The notes under the pieces are model-generated. The model was not told the origin of the DNA and did no database searches. It worked only from the letters and a program-made list of their open reading frames with translations. Below, one piece after another: positions 25,902 through 35,077 of a stretch of DNA of 64,000 bases; the stretch's first letter is position 1, and each line of letters begins with the position of its first letter. The translations under genes and the position numbers were made by a program. The stretch comes from Thermotoga sp. KOL6. Its GTDB lineage: Bacteria; Thermotogota; Thermotogae; Thermotogales; Thermotogaceae. The DNA lies in assembly GCF_002866025.1 (NCBI RefSeq), contig NZ_LNDE01000004.1:1-64000 (forward strand), in the 5' to 3' direction.

Positions 25902-26715
25902 AGCTGTCATAAGGAAAGCCATCGTGTACGTTGTTCTTTCTTTTTTTGCTATCCTCTCTTTCTGGCCGTTCTATTGGATAGCCAAGACATCCTTCGAAGC
26001 AGGGGGCAACGTTTATAAATACCCACCGAGTTTGTTTCCATGGCCTGTAACCTTTTCCAACTATGTAGGTGCATGGAAAACGGTAAAACTTGGCGGATAT
26101 TACTTGAACACACTCATAATAGCAGGTGTTGGAACTCTTCTGAACGTCCTCTTCTCACTCATGGTAGCATATCCACTTGCTAGGATAGATTTCAAAGGAA
26201 AAAAAGTTGTATTGTTTTTAATTTTGCTTCCTATGATGATTCCTGTTCAGAACACACTCATCGTGAATTACCTTACTTTGAGGAAACTAGGGTTGCTCAA
26301 CACTTATATGGGGGTTGTTCTCCCACAAGCGGTCACCATGTTTGGAATATTCATGCTTCGACAAGCGTATCTTGGTGTGCCAAAGAGTTTCGAGGACGCT
26401 GCTCGAATCGATGGGGCGGGTGAGCTTTACATTTGGTGGAAAATAATAACTCCTTTGATAAAACCTGATATAGCAACTCTTACCATCTTTCAGGTGATAA
26501 CGTGGTGGGATAATTTTCTATGGCCTCTCGTTGTACTCTCCGATTCCAATAAATATCCTTTGGCGGTTGCTTTGGTTTATTTGAACAGTACCTTTCAAGT
26601 CAACTTCAGGTACACCGCGGCGGGTATTGTTCTATCCATACTACCTGTGATCGTTTTGTTCTTGTTCGCTCAAAGATACATTGTGAATGCAATAGCTGGT
26701 GGTGTCAAATACTAA
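25894..26715 (+). CDS. Sugar ABC transporter permease (MalG type)
   Basis: 273 residues with six predicted membrane helices and the EAA loop EDAARIDGAGELYIWWKII near residues 167-185. It starts eight bases inside the end of the partner permease, a typical coupled pair. Role: chito-oligosaccharide import with the binding protein at 23672. Confidence 0.93.
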   Translation: MREAVIRKAIVYVVLSFFAILSFWPFYWIAKTSFEAGGNVYKYPPSLFPWPVTFSNYVGAWKTVKLGGYYLNTLIIAGVGTLLNVLFSLMVAYPLARIDFKGKKVVLFLILLPMMIPVQNTLIVNYLTLRKLGLLNTYMGVVLPQAVTMFGIFMLRQAYLGVPKSFEDAARIDGAGELYIWWKIITPLIKPDIATLTIFQVITWWDNFLWPLVVLSDSNKYPLAVALVYLNSTFQVNFRYTAAGIVLSILPVIVLFLFAQRYIVNAIAGGVKY

Positions 26716-26730
26716 GGGAGGTAGAAAAAG

Positions 26731-27720
26731 ATGTCTGTTGTTTTGAAAGAGGTGAGAGATCAAAAAATAGAGTTGAAGATCTTTTTTGAAAAATTTGCCC
26801 AAAAGATCGTTCGTAGATTTCTCGGGGAGCTGGAAAAGAATCTGGAGAACGAAGTCCTCTTTGTAGGATGTGGAAGTTCTTACAATCTTGCTTTCATTGT
26901 GTCTCAATATTTCGAGAGAATATTGAACCTCAGAAGCAAAGCGATTCCTGCGGGAGAAATTGCATTCAACAAAGCACCCAAAATTAGAGACAGAGGAATT
27001 GCTTTTCTCTTCTCGAGGACGGGAAATACAACTGAGGTTTTGTTAGCAAAAGAAATTTTAAAAAGCAAAGGTTACACAACTATAGGAGTGACAATAGAAA
27101 AATCTTCTAGAATTGCCAAAGAGAGCGATATTCCTCTTGTGTTTCCAGTAGAAGAATCCGCTATCGTCATGACGAAATCTTTCAATTTGATTCTTCTCAC
27201 ATTGATGGTTGCTGCAGATGAGCTCGTGGGAAACTCCTTAGAATTGTACAAAGAACTGGTAGATTACACAGAGGATTTCTTTGATCTTGCGGAGAAGGTT
27301 GTGAAAGATTTGAGTGTTCAGAAGTATGAACACTTTGTCTTTCTCGGAATGGCAGAGTTTTTTGGTGTGGGCCTGGAATCCGCTTTAAAATGTATAGAAA
27401 TGTCCACAACTTTCTCCGAGGCCTATTCAACATTAGAATACAGACACGGGCCAAAAGCTTTAGTGGGAGAAAAAACACTGATTTTCATTCACAAAGTTGA
27501 AGATATGAACGAACAGGAGAAGAAATTAAAAGAAGAACTCAAAACACTTGGGGCAACGGTTGTCGAAATAGGGGAATCAGGTGATATACCTATTTCGAAC
27601 GACTGGCGTTCAGCGTTCTTGAGAACGATTCCGTCGCACATTCTTGGTTACGAAAAAGCAATTGCCAAAGGACTTTCTCCAGATAATCCTCCACATCTCA
27701 GTAAAACGGTGGTTCTATGA
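26731..27720 (+). CDS. nagB2: SIS-domain glucosamine-6-phosphate deaminase/isomerase
   Basis: 329 residues with two SIS domains. Sugar-phosphate binding motifs: FVGCGSSYNLAF near residue 49, SRTGNTTEVL near 98, MTKSFNLIL near 150. The EYRHGPKAL stretch near 237 is the hallmark of the NagB-II / GlmS-like isomerase group. It has no glutamine amidotransferase domain, so it would run in the catabolic direction, turning glucosamine-6-phosphate into fructose-6-phosphate and ammonia. GGGAGGT precedes the ATG; the stop is ten bases from the nagA start. The symbol is assigned by family and context. Confidence 0.88.
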   Translation: MSVVLKEVRDQKIELKIFFEKFAQKIVRRFLGELEKNLENEVLFVGCGSSYNLAFIVSQYFERILNLRSKAIPAGEIAFNKAPKIRDRGIAFLFSRTGNTTEVLLAKEILKSKGYTTIGVTIEKSSRIAKESDIPLVFPVEESAIVMTKSFNLILLTLMVAADELVGNSLELYKELVDYTEDFFDLAEKVVKDLSVQKYEHFVFLGMAEFFGVGLESALKCIEMSTTFSEAYSTLEYRHGPKALVGEKTLIFIHKVEDMNEQEKKLKEELKTLGATVVEIGESGDIPISNDWRSAFLRTIPSHILGYEKAIAKGLSPDNPPHLSKTVVL

Positions 27721-27730
27721 GGTGTTGAGT

Positions 27731-28822
27731 ATGGTACTAGAAGGTCTTCTCATTGTGGATCCGCTGGATGGAGAATTTACAGGAGACTTAGAAATAGAAG
27801 AAGGGAAAATAGCGAGGATCAAGAAGAAATACTATCACAACATCAAAGGAATTTTGATGCCAGGTTTTGTGGACCCTCATATTCATGGAATCATGGGTGC
27901 TGATACCATGAATTGTGAATTTGAAAAAATGGAAGAGTACCTTTATTCACAGGGTGTGACATCTTTTCTAGCTACTACGGTTTCTACCTCTTTTGAGAAT
28001 GTAAAGAAGATTCTACACAGAGCAGAAAACTATATCGCGAGTAAGCTTAACACATCTATGAAAGGATTGCATTTGGAAGGTCCTTATATTTCTGAGGAGA
28101 AAAGAGGTGCTCACAGCAGGAAATATCTGAAATCACCATCTGAGAAAGAAGTGAATGAACTTTCTTTTCCTGTTAAAATCATTACCTTCGCTCCAGAGTT
28201 AGAAAATATTGATTTACTGTTCGAAAAGGAATTTGTTCTCTCTGCTGGCCATTCTAACGCTTCCTTTGAAGAATTTACGCGGGTTTACAAAAAAGGCGTC
28301 AGGCGGATTACTCACTTTCCAAATGCATTGCGACCGCTTCATCATAGGGAAATAGGCATCACAGGTGCAGGACTTTTGTTGGAAGATGTGAAGCTAGAAC
28401 TCATTTGCGATGGAGTACATTTATCGAAAGAGATGATACAGCTCGTTTATAAGGTGAAAGGAGCCAGAAACATTGTTCTTGTAACTGATTCCATCTCGGC
28501 TACAGGAGTACGTGATGGTGTAGTTTTCTTGGGGGATCTTCTTGTGAGGGTGAAGAACGGTGTTCCAAGATTGGAAGATGGAACCCTAGCGGGAAGTACA
28601 CTGATGTTCTCAGAAGCAGTGAAAAATTTTGTCAAATTCACAAAAGCTACTCTTAAAGAAGTAGCACTTGTATCCTCTTATAACAGTTGTATCGAGCTTG
28701 GAATGAAAGAAGTTGGAAGAATAAAAGAAGGTGGAACAGCAGATTTGGTCATGTTGAACCAAAACCTTGATCCCGTACTTACACTGAAAGGAGGAGAAAT
28801 CGTTTACAAAAAAATCAACTGA
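27731..28822 (+). CDS. nagA: N-acetylglucosamine-6-phosphate deacetylase
   Basis: 363 residues of the amidohydrolase superfamily. It removes acetate from GlcNAc-6-phosphate. Motifs: PGFVDPHIHGIMG near residue 45, LEGPYISEEKRGAH near 118-131 with the metal-binding Glu, SAGHSN and THFPNALRPLHHRE near 177-205, and LVTDSISATG near 256 with the catalytic Asp. The frame extends back to 27644, but GAGGTG six bases before ATG 27731 and the family's normal N-terminus support the shorter form. The 3' end overlaps the convergent MATE gene by eight bases and no terminator is visible. Confidence 0.95.
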   Translation: MVLEGLLIVDPLDGEFTGDLEIEEGKIARIKKKYYHNIKGILMPGFVDPHIHGIMGADTMNCEFEKMEEYLYSQGVTSFLATTVSTSFENVKKILHRAENYIASKLNTSMKGLHLEGPYISEEKRGAHSRKYLKSPSEKEVNELSFPVKIITFAPELENIDLLFEKEFVLSAGHSNASFEEFTRVYKKGVRRITHFPNALRPLHHREIGITGAGLLLEDVKLELICDGVHLSKEMIQLVYKVKGARNIVLVTDSISATGVRDGVVFLGDLLVRVKNGVPRLEDGTLAGSTLMFSEAVKNFVKFTKATLKEVALVSSYNSCIELGMKEVGRIKEGGTADLVMLNQNLDPVLTLKGGEIVYKKIN

Positions 28823-30209
28823 GTTCCTTCACCCTATTTCTTGTGATAAGAGCCCTTCTTTCCCATTTTCCCGAAAGAAAGAATAAGAGTTTCAGAGTAC
28901 TCCTGAAAATGATGTCGGCAATCATACCGATCCATGCACCCAGCAGCCCAAGATTAAAGAACCTTACCATTATATAAGCGATTGGAAGTCTCACTGACCA
29001 AATAGAGATGAAGGTTATGACCATTGGAGGGAGAGTATTTCCTGTTCCTCGAAGTGCTCCGTTCATACTGAACTCTGTTGCTAAGAATAATTGAAATAAT
29101 CCAATTATCTTCACGGGAAGTTTCGCGATTCCCACTATTTGAGGATCGCTGGTGAAAATCCTTATTAGAGGTTCCGGGAAAAGAAAGATGATGATGCCAA
29201 CGGTTACTTGAAAGAGAAGACTCAGAATCCATCCTTGTCTCACAACTCCGAGAAGTTGCTCTTTACTTCCCATGCCGTTGTATCTTCCCGCAAGTGTTGT
29301 AATGGCTATCGAAATGCCAAAAGCTGGCATGAAGGATAAAGACTCCACGTTTATACCTATTCTATGTCCTGCGTACGCCTCTGCTCCAGCTATGAGAAGA
29401 ATGTTTGCAAATACCAACACTCCTACGGAAAACACGAGATTCTCCACAGCAGTTGGAAAACCAACGCGTAAAATTTCCCTTTGAACACTCCATCTAGGTG
29501 GTTCGAATCCTTCTCCGAGATGGAATTCCTCTCTCCTGAATACAATGAAAAAGAGGATGGCAGCTCCAAAAAATCGAGACAATATCGTTGCAACAGCCGC
29601 TCCTTTCACTCCCCATTCAGGAAATCCAAATTTTCCGAATATCATAGCGTAATCCAAAAAGATGTTGAGAAAGTTTGTTGCTCCCGTGACAATCATCGGT
29701 GTTTTAGTGTCTCCCAAACCTCTTAACATGGCGGAAAACACTGCCATTATCGAAAACCCAAAAGAGCCTGCCAGGATGATTTTCAGATAAGATTTTGCTG
29801 CATTCTCTATTTCACCTTCCAAATTTGGAAAGATAGATATCAAGGCCTCAGAGAAAAATGTGAGAACAGTGAGAGCAACTCCTGTGAAGAGTGCCAGAAA
29901 GATCCCATTCCATGCGATTGCTCTCAAAGCTTTTTTGTTTCTAGCTCCAAGTGCGTTTGCTATAGTAACAGTCGCTCCCATACTGGCTGCGATGAGAACA
30001 ACTTGGATAACCCAAAAAATTTGGTTTGCAAGTCCCACTCCACTCATTGATTTCCAGGAATAATGACCCAAAAAGGCAGTGTCTGCCATTCCATAGAGCA
30101 TCTGAAGAACATTTTCTCCCATAGCAGGCAATGCAAGTTTTATGAGTTCTTTTCTAATCTTTGGTACCTTTTCTTTTGATAAATAGCTTCTCAATAGCGA
30201 ATATTTCAT
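28815..30209 (-). CDS. MATE-family efflux transporter
   Basis: About 464 residues with twelve predicted membrane helices in two matching halves. ELIKLALPAMGENVLQMLYG and DTAFLGHYS near residues 20-50 are typical of MatE domains. It exports cationic drugs or metabolites using an ion gradient. The frame also opens at GTG 30218 and ATG 30215. A -10 box at 30227-30232 would put the transcript start near 30220, so the message would be almost leaderless. It diverges from the marR gene around a perfect inverted repeat, which suggests control by that regulator. Confidence 0.9.
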   Translation of the reverse strand: MKYSLLRSYLSKEKVPKIRKELIKLALPAMGENVLQMLYGMADTAFLGHYSWKSMSGVGLANQIFWVIQVVLIAASMGATVTIANALGARNKKALRAIAWNGIFLALFTGVALTVLTFFSEALISIFPNLEGEIENAAKSYLKIILAGSFGFSIMAVFSAMLRGLGDTKTPMIVTGATNFLNIFLDYAMIFGKFGFPEWGVKGAAVATILSRFFGAAILFFIVFRREEFHLGEGFEPPRWSVQREILRVGFPTAVENLVFSVGVLVFANILLIAGAEAYAGHRIGINVESLSFMPAFGISIAITTLAGRYNGMGSKEQLLGVVRQGWILSLLFQVTVGIIIFLFPEPLIRIFTSDPQIVGIAKLPVKIIGLFQLFLATEFSMNGALRGTGNTLPPMVITFISIWSVRLPIAYIMVRFFNLGLLGAWIGMIADIIFRSTLKLLFFLSGKWERRALITRNRVKELS

Positions 30210-30236
30210 CCTCATCACCGGGTACTATTTTACACC

Positions 30237-30261
30237 AAATAGTTCGGAAGGTGAACTATTT
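30237..30261. promoter_or_regulatory. Perfect inverted repeat, predicted MarR operator
   Basis: AAATAGTTC - 7 bases - GAACTATTT, both arms perfect. It lies midway between the divergent MATE and marR genes and covers the -35 region of each: on the reverse strand TTCACC (30250-30255), 17 bases, TAAAAT (30227-30232); on the forward strand TTCGGA (30243-30248), 17 bases, AAATAT. Confidence 0.75.
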
Positions 30262-30317
30262 AGTAAAATATATGAACTGTTTTCTTTTTGGACAGTCAAA
30301 AAAATGGAGGTGGGAGA

Positions 30318-30752
30318 ATGGATTCTTTGGAGATATTCAAAACTCTCTTTTCATTGGTCATGAGGTTTTCTAAATTCTTGTTGTCAAACGAGGAGATTTC
30401 AGATATGAAGACAACGGAGCTTTACGCTTTTCTTTATATCGCACTTTTCGGTCCAAAAAAAATGAAAGAAATTGCAGAGTTCCTTGCGACGACGAAAAGT
30501 AATGTGACGAACGTGGTGGATTCCCTTGAAGAAAGGGAACTTGTTGCCCGAGAAATGGATCCCGATGATAGAAGGACTTTCAGAGTAATTCTGACAAAGA
30601 AGGGAAAAAAGACATTCGAAGAAGTCATTTCCGACTTCGATAAACTCGTAGGAATCGTTCTTAGAAAATTTTCTGAAAAAGATTTGCGGATAATCGGCGA
30701 AGGATTCGATAGATTGGTGCTGGCTTTGACAAGGGAGGGAATGGATATATGA
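30318..30752 (+). CDS. MarR-family transcriptional regulator
   Basis: 144 residues. Winged-helix DNA-binding domain: MKEIAEFLATTKSNVTNVVDSLEERELV near residues 50-77, then the wing DPDDRRTFRVILTKKG, both typical of MarR. GGAGGTG is seven bases before ATG 30318; the frame's earlier ATG at 30288 has no such site. It overlaps the MMPL gene by four bases. It likely represses itself, the MMPL exporter and the divergent MATE exporter and responds to a small toxic molecule. Confidence 0.92.
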   Translation: MDSLEIFKTLFSLVMRFSKFLLSNEEISDMKTTELYAFLYIALFGPKKMKEIAEFLATTKSNVTNVVDSLEERELVAREMDPDDRRTFRVILTKKGKKTFEEVISDFDKLVGIVLRKFSEKDLRIIGEGFDRLVLALTREGMDI

Positions 30753-32776
30753 AAAGATACGCTTTTACCGTACTTTACATTTCACTGGTTTTCATATCTT
30801 TCATAATAGTTTTCTCTCTTGGAAAAATAGAAACCGGTCCGGAGGTTTTTCTTCCAGGTTATAACGGTGATCCGGAGAGAACCACCAACGAAAATGTGAA
30901 GAATCTCTTTAAGGTTTCAAAAGATTTCGAAGGAAGCTCTTCTATCGTAATTGTGGTGAGAAATGACAAGAGTTTCTTTAGTGATGCAAAAAGTCTCTAC
31001 AAGCTCCACAAAGAGATCGAAGAGAGAGATTACGTTTCCAGTGTTATGAGCCCTGTTAATTTGCCAAAATTCTCTGGATTCAGTTTGGGAAGCTATTACT
31101 CAAAGGATGGAACCATTTCAGAAGATATTTTGAAAGATCCCAATGCAGAAAGTTTCATCACTCCGGATGGAAAGTATGCGCTTTTGAATGTCATATTTAA
31201 AGCTGATGTTGATGCAAGAAGCAAAATATCGGAGTTAAGACAACTTGTTTCCGGACATTTTAAAGAAAGCTATCTTTTCGGCGAAGCTGTTCTAGATAGT
31301 TTTCTATTCAAAGAGCTTGTAAGACAAATGTTCGTTTATCCTGTTTTCATGTTCATAGCGATTTTTCTTCTCTTCTATTACCAACTGAGATCTTTCAGAG
31401 CGGCGATTTTCTCCTTGATAGTTCCTGTTTTAGCAACCATATTCGTCTTTGCAGTGTTTTTCTTGACAGGAAGGTCTCTAAATACCATGACGGTGATGAC
31501 TGTTTCGTTTCTTTTAATTATCGGATCCGCATATGGGCTTCATTTCTATAACGCTTTGTTTCGATTCGAAGATAAGAAAGAGGCGATAAAACACATATTC
31601 AAACCCATTTTGTTTTCTATGCTTACCACCGCCGCTGGTTTTATGTCTTTTATCTTCATAGATATAAAGGCTTTTCGTGAGCTTGGAATCCTGGTTTCCG
31701 CAGGTCTTGCCGTTGTAGTTCTTGTAATATTTACTTCGGGGATAGAATTGTTCAGGAATTACTCTCCTAAAAAGATACCGAGAGGTTTCGGAATGAGATA
31801 TGTTGGAAAAAGACTTGCTTTCATTGTTTTTGTAATCTTTATTGCCTTGGCTGTTCTTTCACCGTTCTTGCTCAAAAGAATACAGATAGGTTCGGATATG
31901 GTGTCTTACTTCAGCAAGGATTCTGAACCGAGAAAAGCTTACGATTTGATAGTTGAGAAATTTCATTTGAGGGAACCTGTGTATCTCGTTTTGGAAAAAG
32001 ACAAACCTTTCGTTGGATCAGACTCACGCGTGATAAAGAATCTTGCTGAAAGAATAAAAAAGAACGATTACATAGTTAGCGTTGTTTTCCCTGTGGATAT
32101 ACCCATTCCGATAATGTATGCACTTTCCAGGACCAATCCTTTTTTGAAAACTTTCGTTGGAGATAGAAACAAGATAAGAATCATTGTCAATCTCTCTCCT
32201 GAAGGATACAAACACGTTAGAGAAGTCAGAGAGTGGATCGACAAGATGGTTGAAGAAGTTGGTTGGTCACATTATGTCGCAGGGTCTGTTTTGATATGGA
32301 ATGATATAAACGAAAGTATTATGAGATCTCAGATACAAAGTATCGTACTCGCTTCGATTTTGATCTTTATCATGGTCTTCATCATATTCCGAAAGCCTAT
32401 CACCGCACTCAGTGTGATGATACCGATAGTGTTCACGACTATATTTAATTTCTTCTTCATGGCAACGTTTGGAATCAGCTTGGATGTTTCCACGTCCATA
32501 ACCTCGGGGATATTGATGGGGTTGGTAATAGATTACTCCATACATATAGCGTCTGAGGAAAGAAGACTAAAAAACCCTTATTTGGTACTCAGAAATGTAG
32601 GTCCATCCATCGTCACGAATGCTTTGGGATTGATCGCGGGATTCGCAGTTCTTCTCTTTTCTGAGCTTGCATTGTTCAAAAATCTCTCTCTTCTCATGAT
32701 GCTTGGAATAGGAGTGGGAGCAACATTCACTTTGGTAGTCCAACCATTAATTCTTGAAAGACCGAAGAAATGGTAA
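30749..32776 (+). CDS. MMPL/RND-family exporter
   Basis: 675 residues with twelve predicted membrane helices in two repeats of 1+5, each separated by a large external domain (about residues 35-195 and 375-525). Family stretches: TVSFLLIIGSAYGLHFYNAL near 248 and SGILMGLVIDYSIHIASEERR near 584-604, with the Asp typical of proton-coupled members. It is coupled to the marR gene by an ATGA overlap. Likely exports hydrophobic compounds or lipids; the substrate is unknown. Confidence 0.88.
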   Translation: MKRYAFTVLYISLVFISFIIVFSLGKIETGPEVFLPGYNGDPERTTNENVKNLFKVSKDFEGSSSIVIVVRNDKSFFSDAKSLYKLHKEIEERDYVSSVMSPVNLPKFSGFSLGSYYSKDGTISEDILKDPNAESFITPDGKYALLNVIFKADVDARSKISELRQLVSGHFKESYLFGEAVLDSFLFKELVRQMFVYPVFMFIAIFLLFYYQLRSFRAAIFSLIVPVLATIFVFAVFFLTGRSLNTMTVMTVSFLLIIGSAYGLHFYNALFRFEDKKEAIKHIFKPILFSMLTTAAGFMSFIFIDIKAFRELGILVSAGLAVVVLVIFTSGIELFRNYSPKKIPRGFGMRYVGKRLAFIVFVIFIALAVLSPFLLKRIQIGSDMVSYFSKDSEPRKAYDLIVEKFHLREPVYLVLEKDKPFVGSDSRVIKNLAERIKKNDYIVSVVFPVDIPIPIMYALSRTNPFLKTFVGDRNKIRIIVNLSPEGYKHVREVREWIDKMVEEVGWSHYVAGSVLIWNDINESIMRSQIQSIVLASILIFIMVFIIFRKPITALSVMIPIVFTTIFNFFFMATFGISLDVSTSITSGILMGLVIDYSIHIASEERRLKNPYLVLRNVGPSIVTNALGLIAGFAVLLFSELALFKNLSLLMMLGIGVGATFTLVVQPLILERPKKW

Positions 32777-32784
32777 AATATAAT
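32754..32784 (+). promoter_or_regulatory. Candidate promoter before the DUF438 gene
   Basis: A consensus TATAAT at 32779-32784 lies 39 bases before the start codon, with TTGAAA at 32754-32759. The 19-base spacing is long, so this is only a moderate candidate. Confidence 0.4.
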
Positions 32785-32822
32785 TAGTGAGTCGTACCTA
32801 ATTTGCTTGGAGGTGGTATTTT

Positions 32823-34127
32823 ATGCCAGGTAACGAGGGAAAAGTAGAACTTCTCAAAACACTGTTGAAGAGAATTCACGAAGGAGAAGATCCTGCTTCT
32901 TTGAGACAAGAGTTTGGAAACGTACTTTCCAATTTGTCTCCTTTTGAAATACCCGTTATAGAGCAAGAGCTACTTAAAGAGGGAGAGATAACAGTCAAGG
33001 ACATTATAAAGATGTGTGACCTCCACGTTGAATTTTTTAGAGGGGCTGTTTCTGAAGCAGGAAGAGAGATAGAACGGCTTCCGAATGGACATCCTTTACG
33101 CACCCTTTATGAGGAAAACAATGAAATATTGAAAGATGCTGAAGCTTTATCGTTGCTGAGTTCGACTGTTTTTTCTTTACCGAAAGAAGATCCGAGAAGG
33201 GAAGAGTTTTTGAGAAAATTGAAAGAACACGTATCCAAAATGAAGCTGATAGGTTTTACACATTACACACGGGAGGAAATGCTCGTGTTCCCTTACCTAG
33301 AAAGAAGGGGCATTACAGCTGTTCCTACCGTTCTTTGGTCAAAACACGACGAGGTGAGATTGAAAATAAAGCTTCTATCGGATTTGTTGGAAAAAGAGGA
33401 GGACGACGAGAGGTTGAAAAGAGAATGTCAAGAACTTTCGAGAATGTTGGTGGACATGGTTTTCAGAGAAAACAACATACTCTATCCAACGCTAAAGGTG
33501 CTTCTGGACGATGGAGAATGGTTGGCCATAAAGCTCTATGAAAAAGAAATCGGTTACTACAAAATCTCTATAAAGGATGAATGGCACCCAAATGTTGAGC
33601 CTCTTCTGCCGTACCAGACTGACCCGAGAGTGAGTGAGGAAACGTTCGAAAAGATTCCGGAGGAAGTGAAAAAAGTTGTTGGTACGTTGAAACCCGATGA
33701 ATATCAAGTTGTAAAAGAGGAAGATATAAACATTGGGCATGGTTACTTGAGCAAAAAAGAGCTTGAAAATATGTTCAAAACACTTCCTTTCGACATAACT
33801 TTCATCGATAGTAACGACAGAGTGAGATTTTACTCCGAAGGGCAAAGAATTTTCCATCGTGCTCCAACTGTCATCGGAAGACCTGTACAATTTTGTCACC
33901 CACCGAGAAGTGTTCATATTGTGAACAAAATCTTGAAAGCTTTCAAAGAGGGTAAAGAGGAAGCAGCAGAATTCTGGATAAATCTCGGAGGTAAAATAAT
34001 ACATATTAGGTATTTCCCGGTGAGAGACAATAACGGAGACTATTTGGGAACTCTCGAAGTGGTGCAAGACGTGACCAAGATAAAGAAATTAGAAGGCGAA
34101 AAAAGACTGTTAGATTGGAAGGATTGA
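32823..34127 (+). CDS. DUF438 - hemerythrin-like - PAS domain protein
   Basis: 434 residues. Residues 1-75 match the DUF438 type (LLKRIHEGEDPASLRQEF...EITVKDIIKMCDLHVEFF). Residues about 92-245 form a hemerythrin-like helical domain with possible metal ligands in GHPLRTLYEENNEI, HYTREEMLVFP, LWSKHDEVR and FRENNILYP. Residues about 315-430 form a PAS domain (FDITFIDSNDRVRFYS...GRPVQFCHPP, then GTLEVVQDVT). There is no kinase or DNA-binding output domain. Such proteins are common in anaerobes and are thought to sense oxygen, nitric oxide or iron state. GGAGGTGG precedes the ATG. Confidence 0.85.
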   Translation: MPGNEGKVELLKTLLKRIHEGEDPASLRQEFGNVLSNLSPFEIPVIEQELLKEGEITVKDIIKMCDLHVEFFRGAVSEAGREIERLPNGHPLRTLYEENNEILKDAEALSLLSSTVFSLPKEDPRREEFLRKLKEHVSKMKLIGFTHYTREEMLVFPYLERRGITAVPTVLWSKHDEVRLKIKLLSDLLEKEEDDERLKRECQELSRMLVDMVFRENNILYPTLKVLLDDGEWLAIKLYEKEIGYYKISIKDEWHPNVEPLLPYQTDPRVSEETFEKIPEEVKKVVGTLKPDEYQVVKEEDINIGHGYLSKKELENMFKTLPFDITFIDSNDRVRFYSEGQRIFHRAPTVIGRPVQFCHPPRSVHIVNKILKAFKEGKEEAAEFWINLGGKIIHIRYFPVRDNNGDYLGTLEVVQDVTKIKKLEGEKRLLDWKD

Positions 34128-34152
34128 AAATCTTCTAGGCTTGTGATAAACT
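34124..34152 (+). promoter_or_regulatory. Promoter of tRNA-Leu
   Basis: TTGAAA (34124-34129), 17 bases, TAAACT (34147-34152). Transcription would begin near 34159, a few bases before the mature tRNA. The -35 box overlaps the stop codon of the preceding gene. Confidence 0.6.
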
Positions 34153-34165
34153 ATTACAACGAAGT

Positions 34166-34252
34166 GCCGAGGTGGCGGAACTGGCAGACGCGCATGACTC
34201 AGGATCATGTGGGGGTTTCCCCGTGCGGGTTCAAGTCCCGCCCTCGGCACCA
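34166..34252 (+). tRNA. tRNA-Leu (anticodon CAG)
   Basis: The acceptor stem GCCGAGG pairs with CCTCGGC before an encoded ACCA. The anticodon stem CATGA/TCATG closes the loop CTCAGGA with CAG at 34200-34202. A long variable arm (TGTGGGGGTTTCCCCGTG) marks a class II tRNA, and the T loop reads GGGTTCAAGTCCC. It reads the Leu codon CUG. Confidence 0.97.
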
Positions 34253-34258
34253 GGTAGT

Positions 34259-34285
34259 GCGGAGGTTTTCCCTCCGCTTTTTTTT
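34259..34285 (+). terminator. Terminator after tRNA-Leu
   Basis: GCGGAGG - TTTTC - CCTCCGC followed by eight T. It ends the tRNA transcript, although the ribosome binding site of the next gene begins at once. Confidence 0.92.
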
Positions 34286-34298
34286 GGAGGAAATCGAG

Positions 34299-35030
34299 GT
34301 GAAAAAAATAGAGATCTTCAATACTCAAGTTTTGAGTGGAACGAGGCAGGAATTTCTAAAAGCTATAGAAGAAAGAATAGAAAGACGACTTAAAACTTTC
34401 GTTGTCACAATGAACGCTTCGATTTTGCTGAAAGCAATAGAAGATAGGGAATACCGCCGTATAGTTAACTCAGCCGATTTAGTTGTACCCGACGGTTCGG
34501 GTGTTGTTTGGGCTATGAAGTTTCTCAAAAAAGAATCAACTGAAAGACTGCCAGGTGTGGAGATAATGAACTATCTCTGCGAAAAATCGAAAGAAACTGG
34601 TTGGCGAATTTATCTTCTTGGAGCCAAGAAAGAAATAGTTGAAAAAGCCAGTTGGGTTATGCGTAAGGTCGGTGTGAATGTAGTGGGATACCATGACGGA
34701 TTTTTTCCAGATGAGGAGTCGAAGAGTGTGGTGAAAGATATTAACGAAAAGTCGGTTGATCTTCTGTTCGTGGGAATGGGAGTTCCTCGTCAGGAGAGAT
34801 GGATTTACGCGAATCTCCCTCAATTGGAAGTGAAACTTGCTATGGGAGTGGGAGGTTCTATTGATGTTATTTCTGGTAAGAAAAGACGAGCTCCAATGTG
34901 GGTTCAGAGAATGAATCTCGAGTGGTTGTATCGTTTTCTTCAATCTCCAATGAGTAAGCGAAAAGTTCCAGTACAAATTGCAAAGTTTGTATTTTTGGTT
35001 CTGAAGGAAAAGTTAAAAGGTGAAAAATAA
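34299..35030 (+). CDS. WecG/TagA/CpsF-family glycosyltransferase
   Basis: 243 residues of glycosyltransferase family 26. It adds an N-acetylmannosamine-type sugar to a lipid-linked GlcNAc during synthesis of surface glycans. Motifs: FVVTMNASILLKA near residue 30, ADLVVPDGSGVVWAMKFL near 55-72, and VGMGVPRQERWIYAN near 160. The frame runs back across the tRNA to 34143, but GGAGG eight bases before GTG 34299 sets the start. It could work with the lipid-linked GlcNAc-1-phosphate made by the enzyme at 2414. A terminator follows directly. Confidence 0.9.
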   Translation: MKKIEIFNTQVLSGTRQEFLKAIEERIERRLKTFVVTMNASILLKAIEDREYRRIVNSADLVVPDGSGVVWAMKFLKKESTERLPGVEIMNYLCEKSKETGWRIYLLGAKKEIVEKASWVMRKVGVNVVGYHDGFFPDEESKSVVKDINEKSVDLLFVGMGVPRQERWIYANLPQLEVKLAMGVGGSIDVISGKKRRAPMWVQRMNLEWLYRFLQSPMSKRKVPVQIAKFVFLVLKEKLKGEK

Positions 35031-35059
35031 AGGCTCTTTATCAAAGAGCCTTTATTTTT
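35029..35059 (+). terminator. Rho-independent terminator
   Basis: AAAGGCTCTTT - ATC - AAAGAGCCTTT followed by ATTTTTA, overlapping the stop codon of the glycosyltransferase gene. Confidence 0.93.
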
Positions 35060-35077
35060 AAATGGGAGGTGTCTTCT

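Noticed and set aside
27644..27730. Upstream extension of nagA
   Set aside because: It overlaps the SIS-domain gene and does not fit the family N-terminus; ATG 27731 has the ribosome binding site.
34143..34298. Upstream extension of the WecG/TagA frame
   Set aside because: It runs through tRNA-Leu and a terminator; the real start is GTG 34299 behind GGAGG.
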